Shown here in pieces: positions 1-8,782 of a stretch of DNA of 64,000 bases (within the stretch, counting starts at the first letter, position 1; every line of letters begins with the position of its first letter). Under the pieces are notes generated by a model, which saw only the letters and a program-made list of their open reading frames with translations, had not been told where the DNA came from and made no database searches. The stretch spans positions 605,698-669,697 of the forward strand of contig NZ_VJVW01000001.1 of the NCBI RefSeq assembly GCF_009735585.1. The letters are read 5' to 3'. This stretch comes from Christiangramia aestuarii. Its GTDB lineage: Bacteria; Bacteroidota; Bacteroidia; Flavobacteriales; Flavobacteriaceae. Made by a program: the position numbers and the translations under genes.

Positions 1-846
1 AATTTCGATGAGAAAAGGACGATCGAGGTTGGTCTTGCCAAAGTCCCCTTCGGTAACGAGCGTTATAATTCCAATAACTTCTTTTTTAACCTTCCCTATT
101 ATGTAGGCCTGGAGGACGACTATGATATGGGAGTCGTCTATACCTATTCTGGTGAAAGAATGGAATATCACTTCGCTTTTTTCAAGAATTCTGAAGAGCT
201 AAGGTTTGGTAATACTACTGAAAATTCCAACAGCAGGTATGCCTATGATATTGTAGGAAGAAATAAGGAAACCAACCAGCTTAACGGGAAGATCATCTAC
301 AAACCCGAAAGTTTCAAACAACATAAGATTGGCGCCTCTGTCCAATACGGGCAGATCTATAACCTGGACACCGAAGATACGGGGGATCGCTATGCCCTGG
401 CAGTACATTATGATTACCAGACCGAAGACTGGATCGTTAAAGCACAGGCCCTTACTTCAGGGTTCAATCCTAAAAATGCTCCTGGAGAATCCAGAGACGT
501 GATCCAGATGGGAGCCTTTGGAGCTCCTTACGAAGTAGCGGCAGATTTTGAGATATATAACCTGGGGGTTTCGAGGATCCTCGATATAGACACCAAACTT
601 TTCAAACACATCGAGGTATATAATGATTTTGGTTATATGCATAAACGCAAGAAAGGCTTTGAAGATTCTTTCATGAACGTTACCGGCGTATTATTCAGCT
701 CCGGCCCTATCTATTGCTTTATAGATTATGCCGCCGGGTATAACCATTCCTGGTTAGGAGGCGACTATGTAGATGATTTCTCTGTGGGTGATCCCGATGC
801 AAAATGGGAAGCAAGATTCAATATCAATATCGGCTATTATTTCTAA
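1..846 (+). CDS. Outer-membrane porin-like protein, 3' part (5' end outside window)
   Basis: The reading frame is open from base 1, so the gene begins upstream of the window; 281 codons are visible. The product closely resembles the next gene: both have blocks such as VPFG, YNSNN, YYxGLEDD, AEELRFGNTTE-type and VVGRNKE-type segments, and both end in the same residues KWEARFNINIGYYF. The terminal aromatic residue and the alternating pattern fit a beta-barrel inserted by BAM, most like the OprO/OprP porin superfamily. The substrate cannot be told. The two copies are 37 nt apart on the same strand, so they are a tandem duplication, probably cotranscribed with the BCCT transporter downstream. The barrel assignment is fairly secure; the exact family is inferred. 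Confidence 0.75.
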   Translation, partial: NFDEKRTIEVGLAKVPFGNERYNSNNFFFNLPYYVGLEDDYDMGVVYTYSGERMEYHFAFFKNSEELRFGNTTENSNSRYAYDIVGRNKETNQLNGKIIYKPESFKQHKIGASVQYGQIYNLDTEDTGDRYALAVHYDYQTEDWIVKAQALTSGFNPKNAPGESRDVIQMGAFGAPYEVAADFEIYNLGVSRILDIDTKLFKHIEVYNDFGYMHKRKKGFEDSFMNVTGVLFSSGPIYCFIDYAAGYNHSWLGGDYVDDFSVGDPDAKWEARFNINIGYYF

Positions 847-883
847 TTAACTGAAGAGTGAAAACCAGACGAAAACAAGGTGA

Positions 884-2029
884 ATGACCCAAAAATTACA
901 ATATAAAAAATTTCTAATCCCTTTATTCCTTTTTATAATCCTGGGGCCCTTAAAAGTTTCAGCCCAGGAAAAACCAAGCCTGGACATAGGCGGTGCTTTA
1001 AGGTTCAATTATAACCTATCTTCCTGGAAGGATGCGCAAAAAGATCGTGGCGGAGATTTTGGTTATGACATGTTCCGTATAAACGTGAACGGCACTTATG
1101 GGGATTTCTATATAGATGCTGAATACAGGTGGTATTCAGAGGCTTTTGGAGGCAGCTTTCTCAAGCAGGCCTGGGTAGGTTACCGCTTCGACGAAAAGAA
1201 CGAACTTCAGGTAGGCTTAAGCCAGGTTCCTTTTGGGATACAACAATACAATTCTAATAACTGGTTCTTTAATCTCACCTATTATATGGGACTGGAAGAT
1301 GACCATGACATGGGCGTAAAATTCCTCCATGAAGGTGAAAAATTTGAATATGATATCGCATTCTATAAGAATGCCGAGGAATTGCGTTTTGGCAATACTA
1401 CAGAGGCCAGCAGCTCCCGATATTCTTACGACGTGGTGGGCAGGAACAAGGAAGCCAACCAGGTAAACGGAAAGATCATTTATAAGATCGGGGAGGATTT
1501 TAAACATCGGTTCGGTGCCTCGGCCCAGTTTGGCGGACTTTACAATCTTGATACTGAAAAAATGGGTACGCATAGCGGCCTTGCCCTGCATTACGAATTC
1601 TTTGTAAAGAACTGGAATTTAAAGCTGCAGGCAATGAAAATAGATCATGACCCCGAGAATGCCGAGGGTGAGACCAATGAGATCATACAAATGGGAGCTT
1701 ACGGCGCACCATATGCTGTAGCTTCAGATTTTAATATTTATACCCTGGCCATTTCCAAGAGCGTACCTGTAAAATTAGGTCCGGTCTCCAACCTTGAGTT
1801 CTATAATGACTTCGGTTTTATGGATAAGGATGTGGACAGTTTTGAGGATAGCTTTATGAATGTTACCGGCGTGCTGGTAACCGCCGGAAAGCTATACACC
1901 TATATAGATTACGCCGCGGGGTATAACCAATCCTGGCTAGGCGGAAATTTCGTGGACGATTTTGCGGAAGGAAATCCCAATGCCAAATGGGAAGCCAGAT
2001 TCAATATAAATATTGGCTATTATTTTTAA
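884..2029 (+). CDS. Outer-membrane porin-like protein, complete paralogue
   Basis: This 381-residue protein has an N-terminal signal peptide (hydrophobic residues about 9-24, cleavage likely after Ala27 in VSA-QE), followed by a beta-strand-rich body and a C-terminal Phe, the expected layout of an outer-membrane barrel. It is a tandem paralogue of the truncated gene before it, aligning over that gene's whole visible length. The family is most likely OprO/OprP-like or a related Bacteroidota porin. The 18-nt gap to the downstream BCCT transporter suggests one transcript in which porin and inner-membrane carrier handle the same solute, perhaps betaine or choline; that link is inferred from position only. 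Confidence 0.8.
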   Translation: MTQKLQYKKFLIPLFLFIILGPLKVSAQEKPSLDIGGALRFNYNLSSWKDAQKDRGGDFGYDMFRINVNGTYGDFYIDAEYRWYSEAFGGSFLKQAWVGYRFDEKNELQVGLSQVPFGIQQYNSNNWFFNLTYYMGLEDDHDMGVKFLHEGEKFEYDIAFYKNAEELRFGNTTEASSSRYSYDVVGRNKEANQVNGKIIYKIGEDFKHRFGASAQFGGLYNLDTEKMGTHSGLALHYEFFVKNWNLKLQAMKIDHDPENAEGETNEIIQMGAYGAPYAVASDFNIYTLAISKSVPVKLGPVSNLEFYNDFGFMDKDVDSFEDSFMNVTGVLVTAGKLYTYIDYAAGYNQSWLGGNFVDDFAEGNPNAKWEARFNINIGYYF

Positions 2030-2047
2030 ATAGAAAGATTAAATTTT

Positions 2048-3673
2048 ATGGCAGAAAAAGTAACAAGAAGCGACGAAAAGAAATCCATCTTCGGATTGGA
2101 GGTAAATGGCCCTGTGTTCTTCACCTCTTCTATTTTCATTGTCGCCAGTATCGCGCTTACCCTTATTTTTAAGGAACAGGCAGAGACCTTTTTTGAAGAA
2201 TTGCAAAATGGCGTGGCCAAGAACGCCGACTGGTTCTTTATTTTATGTATCAACATCTTCTTTGTTTTCCTCATTTACCTGGCCCTGGGCCGCTTTGGAA
2301 AACTGCGGATAGGTGGTCAGAATGCCAAACCTGAATTCAAAACCCTTTCCTGGTTTGCCATGCTCTTTAGCGCTGGTATGGGAATCGGACTTTTATTTTT
2401 TGGGGTTGGTGAACCGGTAATGCATTTTAACAGTCCTCCTACTGCCGAAGCCGGCACCGCGGCGGCAGCGCAGGAAGCGATGAATTTCACCTTTTTACAC
2501 TGGGGTTTCCATGCCTGGGCCGTATATGCCCTGGTAGGTCTATCCCTGAGTTATTTTACCTATACGCGGGGACTACCACTTACGATCCGATCCATCTTTT
2601 ATCCTTTCTTAGGTGATAAGATCTATGGAAAGATCGGGGATGTCATCGATATTTTTGCCGTCCTGGCAACCCTCTTTGGACTGGCGACCTCACTGGGATT
2701 CGGAGTACAGCAGATCGCTTCTGGGCTTGACCATGTATTTGGACTTCCCTCCGGAATAACCGCCCAGGTAACCATTATAGCCATTATTACTGGAATAGCC
2801 ACTCTTTCTGTGGTGCTTGGTGTAGACAAGGGGGTGAAAGTACTTAGTGAATGGAATATGCGCATCGCCGTGGTGTTACTGGTACTGGCACTTATCCTGG
2901 GACCAACCATATTCATTTTCAGGTCTTTTGTTGAAAATACCGGAAGTTACCTTTTCAATTTCCTGGAAATCTCCACATGGAGCGAAACTTATACTAACGG
3001 AAACTGGCAGAACGACTGGACAGTATTCTACTGGGGATGGTGGATAGGATGGTCTCCATTCGTAGGAATGTTCATCGCGAGAATCTCCAAGGGAAGAACC
3101 ATCAGGGAATTCATCCTAGGAGTACTACTTGTACCTTCACTGGTAACCTTTTTCTGGATGTCTGCCTTCGGAAGTGTGGCCATTGAACAAATCATGGGAG
3201 GTAATGAAGCTCTTAATCAGGCGGTGAACGATGATATTGCCACCGCCCTGTTCGTATTTTTCGAGGATTACCCATTATCCATGATCATTAACGTGGTGGC
3301 GGTACTATTGATCGCAGGATTCTTCATTACTTCTTCAGACTCTGGATCGCTGGTAGTAGACAGCCTAACCTCTGGTGGAAAAATAGACGCCCCGGTAGGT
3401 CAGCGTATCTTCTGGGCGGTAACCGAGGGAGCTGTTGCAGCTGTGCTACTTGTGGGAGGAGGATTGCAGGCCTTACAGACTGCGACCATAGTCACAGGAT
3501 TGCCTTTCGCTATCATTCTTCTAATTATGTGTTACTCACTTTATAAAGGCCTCAAGGAAGATCTGAGGAAACTCGAGGAGAAAAAATCTGAAAAACAATT
3601 GGAGAATTATGAAGAGATCGTTTCAGATATAGTTAAAAAGAGAAATATTAAACCAGCCGATAAAAAAGACTAA
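2048..3673 (+). CDS. BCCT family transporter (betaine/carnitine/choline type)
   Basis: This 541-residue inner-membrane carrier has about 12 hydrophobic segments. Two family hallmarks are visible: the glycine-rich stretch GMGIGLLFFGVGEP near residues 110-123, which in BCCT carriers lines the substrate and sodium path, and the signature YWGWWIGWSPFVGMF around residue 330. The C-terminal tail (last about 45 residues) is highly charged, as in osmoregulated members such as BetP. Known members import quaternary ammonium compounds with Na+ or H+. It follows the porins by 18 nt and is 1 nt from the downstream Usp gene, so the four genes probably form an operon. The exact substrate cannot be read from sequence. 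Confidence 0.93.
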   Translation: MAEKVTRSDEKKSIFGLEVNGPVFFTSSIFIVASIALTLIFKEQAETFFEELQNGVAKNADWFFILCINIFFVFLIYLALGRFGKLRIGGQNAKPEFKTLSWFAMLFSAGMGIGLLFFGVGEPVMHFNSPPTAEAGTAAAAQEAMNFTFLHWGFHAWAVYALVGLSLSYFTYTRGLPLTIRSIFYPFLGDKIYGKIGDVIDIFAVLATLFGLATSLGFGVQQIASGLDHVFGLPSGITAQVTIIAIITGIATLSVVLGVDKGVKVLSEWNMRIAVVLLVLALILGPTIFIFRSFVENTGSYLFNFLEISTWSETYTNGNWQNDWTVFYWGWWIGWSPFVGMFIARISKGRTIREFILGVLLVPSLVTFFWMSAFGSVAIEQIMGGNEALNQAVNDDIATALFVFFEDYPLSMIINVVAVLLIAGFFITSSDSGSLVVDSLTSGGKIDAPVGQRIFWAVTEGAVAAVLLVGGGLQALQTATIVTGLPFAIILLIMCYSLYKGLKEDLRKLEEKKSEKQLENYEEIVSDIVKKRNIKPADKKD

Positions 3674-3674
3674 A

Positions 3675-4529
3675 ATGGAAAATTTAAACACGATCCTGGT
3701 CGCACTGGACCTTACCGCAATGGATATGGACCTCATAAAATACGCCTCTTTCCTGGCGGAAAAACTAAAGCTGGAAAAGGTTTATTTCGTACATAATATC
3801 AAAAAATATGAGATCTCAGATCTTTTCCAGGAACAACTGAAAGAGATGAATATAGAACAGGTGATAAGTGATGAACTCGATGAAAAGGTTACAGAGCATT
3901 TCACCGCAGATGTCCCTTTTCAGGTTCTTATTTCTGAAGATCCCTATACAGAATCGCTTATGAACTATATAGTTCATAAGTACGGTATAGACCTGGTCAT
4001 GCTGGGGAACAAATATAAATATAAAGGTACAGGAGTAGTTTCAGACAAATTATTACGCCTATTAAAATGTGATATTCTGTCTATTCCAGAAAATGTGAAT
4101 GCCAAACTGGATAAAATCTGGACAGGAACCGATTTCTCTAAAGAATCGGTTAAAGCCTTCGAGCTATCCAAAAGGCTTAGTAATAAAATCGGTGCGCAGG
4201 TGACCGCGGTGCATATTTACAATGTGCCGGTACAATTCACTCCCTACCTGGACAAGGAAGAAATGGTGCCAAAAATCGAAAAACATACGAGGGATAAATT
4301 CAATAAATTCCTGAAGAAAAACGGGATACAGGAAGTGGAACCCAAAATTATTCGAGGCCGTGAAGCCAGTGTTGCCGAAAGGATAGCCCTGGAAGCCGAA
4401 AAAGCCGGGACAGACCTGCTTGTTGTGGGAGATGTTGGTGGAAACGTATTTTCTTCCCTGCTCGTAGGTAGTGTGACCGATGAACTTTTTGACCGAAGTT
4501 TGAGGATTCCGCTCTGGGTAGCTAAATAA
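3675..4529 (+). CDS. Universal stress protein, tandem UspA domains
   Basis: This 284-residue cytoplasmic protein carries two consecutive UspA-like domains (about 1-140 and 145-284). The second keeps the nucleotide-binding pattern G-2x-G-9x-G-S near the C-terminus (GDVGGNVFSSLLVGS), while the matching region of the first domain (MLGNKYKYKGTG) is degenerate. ATP binding is therefore likely in the second domain only. It starts one base after the transporter stop codon, indicating translational coupling. Usp proteins encoded beside transporters often bind or regulate the carrier, so a role in controlling the BCCT transporter is plausible but inferred. Confidence 0.88.
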   Translation: MENLNTILVALDLTAMDMDLIKYASFLAEKLKLEKVYFVHNIKKYEISDLFQEQLKEMNIEQVISDELDEKVTEHFTADVPFQVLISEDPYTESLMNYIVHKYGIDLVMLGNKYKYKGTGVVSDKLLRLLKCDILSIPENVNAKLDKIWTGTDFSKESVKAFELSKRLSNKIGAQVTAVHIYNVPVQFTPYLDKEEMVPKIEKHTRDKFNKFLKKNGIQEVEPKIIRGREASVAERIALEAEKAGTDLLVVGDVGGNVFSSLLVGSVTDELFDRSLRIPLWVAK

Positions 4530-4633
4530 TTTGCACCCCTAAACGTAAGTCGTCGATTATACCGGGTTATCTTATCATTTAAGCAATAATTTCTTTAGAT
4601 TTAGGGCATTAACAACCTATACTAAAATTCAAA

Positions 4634-6556
4634 ATGAAAAATTTAACCCAAATGCTGGCCCTGGCCGTCCTTGTTTCATTCTCTTCCTGCGAAGAAGATA
4701 AACCGGAAGATAAGGGTATGGAAATGGGCAATCTTTACGTTTCCAATTCCAAACCCCAACCGGGTGAAGAGATCTATATTAGATACACTAAGAAGGACTC
4801 GGTAATGCCAGATGCCATGGTGAGCTATTTAAAAGGAAATGACTTCTACCCACAGGATATCGAGCTTAAAGATTCTGCCAACGCTTACTATGGTAAGGTA
4901 AGCATCCCGGATACCATTCATGCTATCGCCTTCAACTTTAAAAAGGATGAAAAATATGATACTAATAATGATAAGGGTTATGTATTAAGCCTTTATGATG
5001 AGAATGGTAAAGAAATGCCACATTCCATGGCTACCAAAGGGGTTTACCTTAGCAATGCCGCCAGCCTGTTCGACCTGAAGGTTGAAAAGGATTCCGCTTT
5101 CAGTTATATGGAAAAAGCGGTAAAAATGGATTCTTCCATCCGGGAAGATTATGACACATATTATGCTAATGCCCTGCTCTCTCTGGATAAAGAAAAGGGA
5201 GATTCTTATATCGCTGAAAGGATAGATTATTATAAAAAGAAAGACTCTCTTAACAGCGAAAATTATAGCACGCTGGTAGCCCTATACAACAATAAGAATG
5301 ACAAGGCCAAAGCCGATTCTATTTCGCAGGTTGCGATCACCAAATTTCCGAAGGGTGAGATGGCAAAGCGCGAACTTATGATGAAGGTTGTGCAAAGCCC
5401 CGAGCTAGAAGATAAATTAAAGCACCTGGAGACCTATAACCAGAAGATAGGTACTGCCGGCTATGAGAAAGATATCATGTTAAGATATATTGCCAGTGCT
5501 TATGCCGATAAGAAGGACTGGGAGAATTTTAAGAAATATGCCTCTAAAATCGATGATCCTAGAACCCAAGCCGGTATATATAATTCTGTTGCATGGGATC
5601 TTGCAGAAAAAGGGGAAAACCTGGAGCTAGCCAGCGAGATCTCCGCCAAATCCCTGGAGCTTCTTGATGCCGAATCTACCCTGGAGAAAAAACCAGATAT
5701 GTGGTCTAAAAAGCAATTCAGGAATTCACTCGAGTATGGCAGGGCCATGTATGCAGACACCTATGCCCTGGTAAAATACAAGCAGGGAGACCTGGAAAAA
5801 GCCATCGAGATCCAGAAACAGGCGATCTCAGAGAAGTCCAGTGCCGATGCGAATACCCGTTATGTTCAGTTCCTAACCGAAGCAGGTCATGATAAAAAAG
5901 CGATCAAGGAAGCTGAAGACTTTATAAAGGATAACCGTGCTTCTGCCGAAATGGAAGATTACCTGAAAACCGCATATACCAGGGAAAATCCAAATCAGGA
6001 TTTTGATGGATTCCTTGTCTCTCTTAAAGAAGAGGCCCTGGCCAACCAAAGGATGGAGTTAAAGAAGGATATGATTAATGAGGAGGCTCCGTCTTTTAAA
6101 TTAAAAGACCTGCAAGGGAATGAGATCACCCTGGCCGACCTTAAAGGAAAAACCGTTATCCTGGATTTTTGGGCAACCTGGTGCGGTCCATGCAAAATGT
6201 CTTTCCCTGGAATGCAAAAAGCCGTGGAAAAATATAAGGATCAGGAAAATGTTGAGTTTTTCTTTGTGAATACCTGGGAAAATGGAGAGAACAGAAAAGA
6301 GGACGTATCTAAATTCATAAAAGAAAATAACTATTCCTTCCACGTACTTATGGACGAACCTGTGACGGAAGGCAGCCGGGAATTTTTGGTTGTTTCAGAT
6401 TTTGAGATCAGCGGCATCCCAACGAAGATCATTATTGGCCCCGATGGCAGGATCAACTTCAAATCGGTAGGATATGATGGTAATAATGCCAAGTTATTAC
6501 AGGAGATTGGATTGATGATAGAACTGACCCAGGAAAATGAATCGCCTCAAGCATAG
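4634..6556 (+). CDS. Lipoprotein with C-terminal TlpA-like thioredoxin domain
   Basis: This 640-residue protein starts with a lipoprotein signal (hydrophobic residues 4-16, lipid-attached Cys19 in FSSC). The middle (about 140-460) is helical and repeat-like, consistent with TPR-type helices. The last 150 residues form a TlpA/ResA thioredoxin fold with the redox motif WCGPC at 516-520 and the cis-proline region SGIPTKIIIGPDGR. Family knowledge points to disulfide reduction or exchange outside the cytoplasmic membrane. A strong terminator follows directly, so it is probably monocistronic. The partner substrate is unknown; the thioredoxin assignment is secure and the TPR reading is softer. Confidence 0.85.
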   Translation: MKNLTQMLALAVLVSFSSCEEDKPEDKGMEMGNLYVSNSKPQPGEEIYIRYTKKDSVMPDAMVSYLKGNDFYPQDIELKDSANAYYGKVSIPDTIHAIAFNFKKDEKYDTNNDKGYVLSLYDENGKEMPHSMATKGVYLSNAASLFDLKVEKDSAFSYMEKAVKMDSSIREDYDTYYANALLSLDKEKGDSYIAERIDYYKKKDSLNSENYSTLVALYNNKNDKAKADSISQVAITKFPKGEMAKRELMMKVVQSPELEDKLKHLETYNQKIGTAGYEKDIMLRYIASAYADKKDWENFKKYASKIDDPRTQAGIYNSVAWDLAEKGENLELASEISAKSLELLDAESTLEKKPDMWSKKQFRNSLEYGRAMYADTYALVKYKQGDLEKAIEIQKQAISEKSSADANTRYVQFLTEAGHDKKAIKEAEDFIKDNRASAEMEDYLKTAYTRENPNQDFDGFLVSLKEEALANQRMELKKDMINEEAPSFKLKDLQGNEITLADLKGKTVILDFWATWCGPCKMSFPGMQKAVEKYKDQENVEFFFVNTWENGENRKEDVSKFIKENNYSFHVLMDEPVTEGSREFLVVSDFEISGIPTKIIIGPDGRINFKSVGYDGNNAKLLQEIGLMIELTQENESPQA

Positions 6557-6585
6557 AGCCTTATAAAATTTTTAGAACTAGGAAA

Positions 6586-6613
6586 GCCCTGTAAAAAATA
6601 CAGGGCTTTTTTT
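6586..6613 (+). terminator. Rho-independent terminator after the TlpA-like gene
   Basis: Stem GCCCTGTA/TACAGGGC with an A-rich loop is followed by a run of seven T, 29 nt after the stop codon. Confidence 0.85.
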
Positions 6614-6647
6614 ATAGAAGGCTTGTAAATCTGAACTTAATAGTTTT

Positions 6648-6670
6648 ACTTTGTTTTTCAAAGTACTTTA
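6648..6670. promoter_or_regulatory. Double-dyad operator, copy 1
   Basis: The site contains ACTTTG-N5-CAAAGT (a perfect 6-bp inverted repeat) overlapping the perfect palindrome AAAGTACTTT. The same 23 nt recur exactly at 7642-7664. It ends 2 nt before the ATG of the membrane-protein gene whose partner encodes a winged-helix regulator, so it is a good candidate autoregulatory operator. The left arm TTACTTTG also weakly resembles a Bacteroidota -7 box. Function is inferred. Confidence 0.6.
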
Positions 6671-6672
6671 AA

Positions 6673-7311
6673 ATGGAAAATAACAAGTATCTGCAGGATC
6701 TTAGCGAGATCAGGAATATGATGAATCGCTCTTCCCGTTTTATCTCCCTGAGTGGTTTATCAGGAGTTTTTGCCGGCTGCTACGCCATCATAGGAGCCCT
6801 TCTGGCCAAATCCATCCTGTCTGGCCGGGAAGCGGTCTCTAATTACGAAGCTATTTCTCCCATTAACATAGATGAAATTATTTCCCGGCAACTAACCCTG
6901 ATAGCTATCGCGGTGCTGCTACTGGCCATTGGAACGGCTATATTCCTAACTACCAGAAAAGCAAAAAAGAACGATCAGAAAATCTGGGATCATACCAGTA
7001 AAAGACTGGTCATCAATTTTTTTGCCCCTCTGGCGGCAGGAGGCATTTTTTGCCTGGTGCTGCTGCAGTACGGCCTGGTAGGTCTCCTCGCCCCTTCCAT
7101 GCTAATTTTCTACGGACTCGCCCTAATTCACGGAAGTAAGTATACCTTTGCAGATCTCAAAAGCCTGGGATATGCGAATGTGATCCTTGGTCTTATCGCC
7201 ACCCAGTTCGTTGATTATGGCATTTATTTCTGGGCTATAGGTTTTGGGCTCTTTCATATTATTTATGGCATCTGGATGCATAATAAATATGACAGAAAAT
7301 CTGCTGAATGA
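6673..7311 (+). CDS. Multispanning membrane protein paired with a winged-helix regulator
   Basis: This 212-residue protein has a soluble N-terminus (about 25 residues) and about six hydrophobic segments (roughly 28-48, 78-96, 117-135, 138-155, 168-185, 187-205). I do not recognise a catalytic motif. Its stop codon overlaps the start of the next gene (ATGA), which encodes a small winged-helix regulator; such pairs are common in Bacteroidota. The ATG lies immediately behind the double-dyad operator, leaving little room for a leader. It may sense a membrane condition for its partner regulator, but no function can be assigned from sequence. Confidence 0.75.
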   Translation: MENNKYLQDLSEIRNMMNRSSRFISLSGLSGVFAGCYAIIGALLAKSILSGREAVSNYEAISPINIDEIISRQLTLIAIAVLLLAIGTAIFLTTRKAKKNDQKIWDHTSKRLVINFFAPLAAGGIFCLVLLQYGLVGLLAPSMLIFYGLALIHGSKYTFADLKSLGYANVILGLIATQFVDYGIYFWAIGFGLFHIIYGIWMHNKYDRKSAE

Positions 7312-7625
7312 AGAATATAATAAGCAATATAAATAAGGCTTTCGATCACAGGATCCGTTTGGGGATAATGAGCGTACTAATGGTGAACGATCATGCCGAT
7401 TTTAAAACCCTAAAAGAACTTCTGGGAGCTACTGATGGTAATGTGGCCAGTCATACCAAAGCGCTAGAAAAACAGAACTATATTAAAGTGGAAAAATCTT
7501 TTATAGATCGAAAACCGAATACGAAGTATATCGCCACAACCACTGGCCGTAAAGCCTTCCAGGAACACCTGGCCGCACTGGAAAAATTATTGAACCCAGA
7601 AAATGGCCTAAAAACCAAGAGCTAA
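7308..7625 (+). CDS. Winged-helix transcriptional regulator (HTH_34/MarR-like)
   Basis: This 105-residue protein is a single winged-helix domain: the recognition region reads LKELLGATDGNVASHTKALEK, followed by a basic wing (KSFIDRKPNTKYIATTTGRKAF). It matches the short HTH_34-type regulators of Bacteroidota. It overlaps the upstream membrane-protein gene by 4 nt and is therefore translationally coupled to it. The identical operator-like dyads at 6648-6670 and 7642-7664 flank this gene pair, so the likely targets are its own operon and the next gene group; direct binding is inferred. Confidence 0.85.
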   Translation: MKNIISNINKAFDHRIRLGIMSVLMVNDHADFKTLKELLGATDGNVASHTKALEKQNYIKVEKSFIDRKPNTKYIATTTGRKAFQEHLAALEKLLNPENGLKTKS

Positions 7626-7641
7626 ATTTTTTTATCAATTC

Positions 7642-7664
7642 ACTTTGTTTTTCAAAGTACTTTA
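7642..7664. promoter_or_regulatory. Double-dyad operator, copy 2
   Basis: This is an exact second copy of the 23-nt site at 6648-6670: ACTTTG-N5-CAAAGT fused to AAAGTACTTT. It lies 28 nt before the ATG of the small membrane protein at 7693, so the gene group 7693-9196 probably belongs to the same regulon as 6673-7625. Confidence 0.6.
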
Positions 7665-7692
7665 TTAAGTAAATAATTTAATACTAAACATT

Positions 7693-7977
7693 ATGAAACC
7701 TAAAAGATTATTGACCGTACTGCTAGTTGTTGTCTCCATCCTCCTCATCCCATTTATCGCCATGCAGTTCGATACCGGTGTGGACTGGTCTCCATTTGAT
7801 TTCCTGGTAATGGGATTTTTATTACTAATTACAGGTCTGGCGATAGAATTTGCCTTAAGAAAGATTACTGGCACCGGCAAAAGAATCATCGTCTGCGGGG
7901 TTATTCTGGTCGTGTTTTTCATGATCTGGGCTGAGCTTGCCGTTGGAATTTTCGGAACTCCTTTTGCAGGTAGTTAA
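7693..7977 (+). CDS. Small integral membrane protein
   Basis: This 94-residue protein has three hydrophobic helices (about 6-25, 34-52 and 66-86) separated by short loops, one containing the charged segment ALRKITGTGKR. I recognise no family with certainty. It is the first gene after operator copy 2 and lies 10 nt before the DUF2236 gene, so it is probably cotranscribed with it. A role in the membrane or in redox physiology is only a guess from context. Confidence 0.7.
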   Translation: MKPKRLLTVLLVVVSILLIPFIAMQFDTGVDWSPFDFLVMGFLLLITGLAIEFALRKITGTGKRIIVCGVILVVFFMIWAELAVGIFGTPFAGS

Positions 7978-7987
7978 ACTAAAAAAC

Positions 7988-8752
7988 ATGGAATATTTCG
8001 TCAGTAAAGATTCGATCGTAAGGGAGATCTGGGGAAAGAGCGATACCATTTTATTCATTTTCGCCGGGGCTTCTGCTGAATTCGCCCTGAACAAAGCGGT
8101 AGACTGGCTATACTTTACCGGGAAACTTCCCGAAGATCCCCTGGGAAGATTATTTTCAACAGTATCCTATGCCAGGGAGATCGTCTTTTCAGACAGGCCT
8201 TCAGCTTTAAAGGCTATCCACAGAATGAACCATATACATGCTTCAGTAGAAAATGCCCGGAGCAGTAAAATCCCAGACTGGGCCTACCGGGACGTATTAT
8301 TCATGCTTATCGATTACTCCATTAGATCTTACGAGGTCCTGGAAAGAAAACTTAGCCTTGAAGAAAAGAAGGAGGTTTTTCGAGTTTTTTCCCTAGTTGG
8401 GCAACATATGCATCTGCAAGGTCTGCCAAGGAATTTTGATAGTTATTTGAAAATGCGGGACCTGCACATTCAACAGCATTTATACTTCGGAAATTATACC
8501 AGGGACCTATTCCGGCAATATCGAAAACATCTTGGGTGGACAAGGTACAGGTTGCTATTGGAAACCCAGATCCTATTATTACCGGAAATGGTGAGAAAAA
8601 AACTAAATTTAAGAGCTTTTTCGTTGCTTACTTCATTGATTGATGTCTATAAAATTAGCAGGAAAGTGAGCCTCGATAAGGTCTTTAAAGAACTCTTACT
8701 CCCTCCGGAATATAAAAAGGATATCAAGCATATGGACCAGGTAACAACTTAA
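7988..8752 (+). CDS. DUF2236 / MpaB-like oxygenase family protein
   Basis: This 254-residue protein fits the DUF2236 family, which includes latex clearing protein and fungal MpaB, haem-dependent oxygenases in characterised cases. Family-typical features are the early FAGASAEFALNKAVDWL segment, the SYAREIVF...AIHRMNHIHASV block containing paired histidines, and the DVLFMLIDYSIRSYE helix. The start was set at ATG 7988; an upstream in-frame TTG at 7937 would overlap the previous gene by 41 nt and is less likely. It follows the small membrane protein by 10 nt. Substrate and haem content cannot be shown from sequence alone. Confidence 0.75.
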   Translation: MEYFVSKDSIVREIWGKSDTILFIFAGASAEFALNKAVDWLYFTGKLPEDPLGRLFSTVSYAREIVFSDRPSALKAIHRMNHIHASVENARSSKIPDWAYRDVLFMLIDYSIRSYEVLERKLSLEEKKEVFRVFSLVGQHMHLQGLPRNFDSYLKMRDLHIQQHLYFGNYTRDLFRQYRKHLGWTRYRLLLETQILLLPEMVRKKLNLRAFSLLTSLIDVYKISRKVSLDKVFKELLLPPEYKKDIKHMDQVTT

Positions 8753-8782
8753 GATTTCAAAACCTAAAGAAATTAGGCGACC

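Noticed and set aside
7937-7987. TTG-initiated extension of the DUF2236 gene
   Set aside because: It overlaps the previous gene by 41 nt and ATG 7988 gives a normal start.
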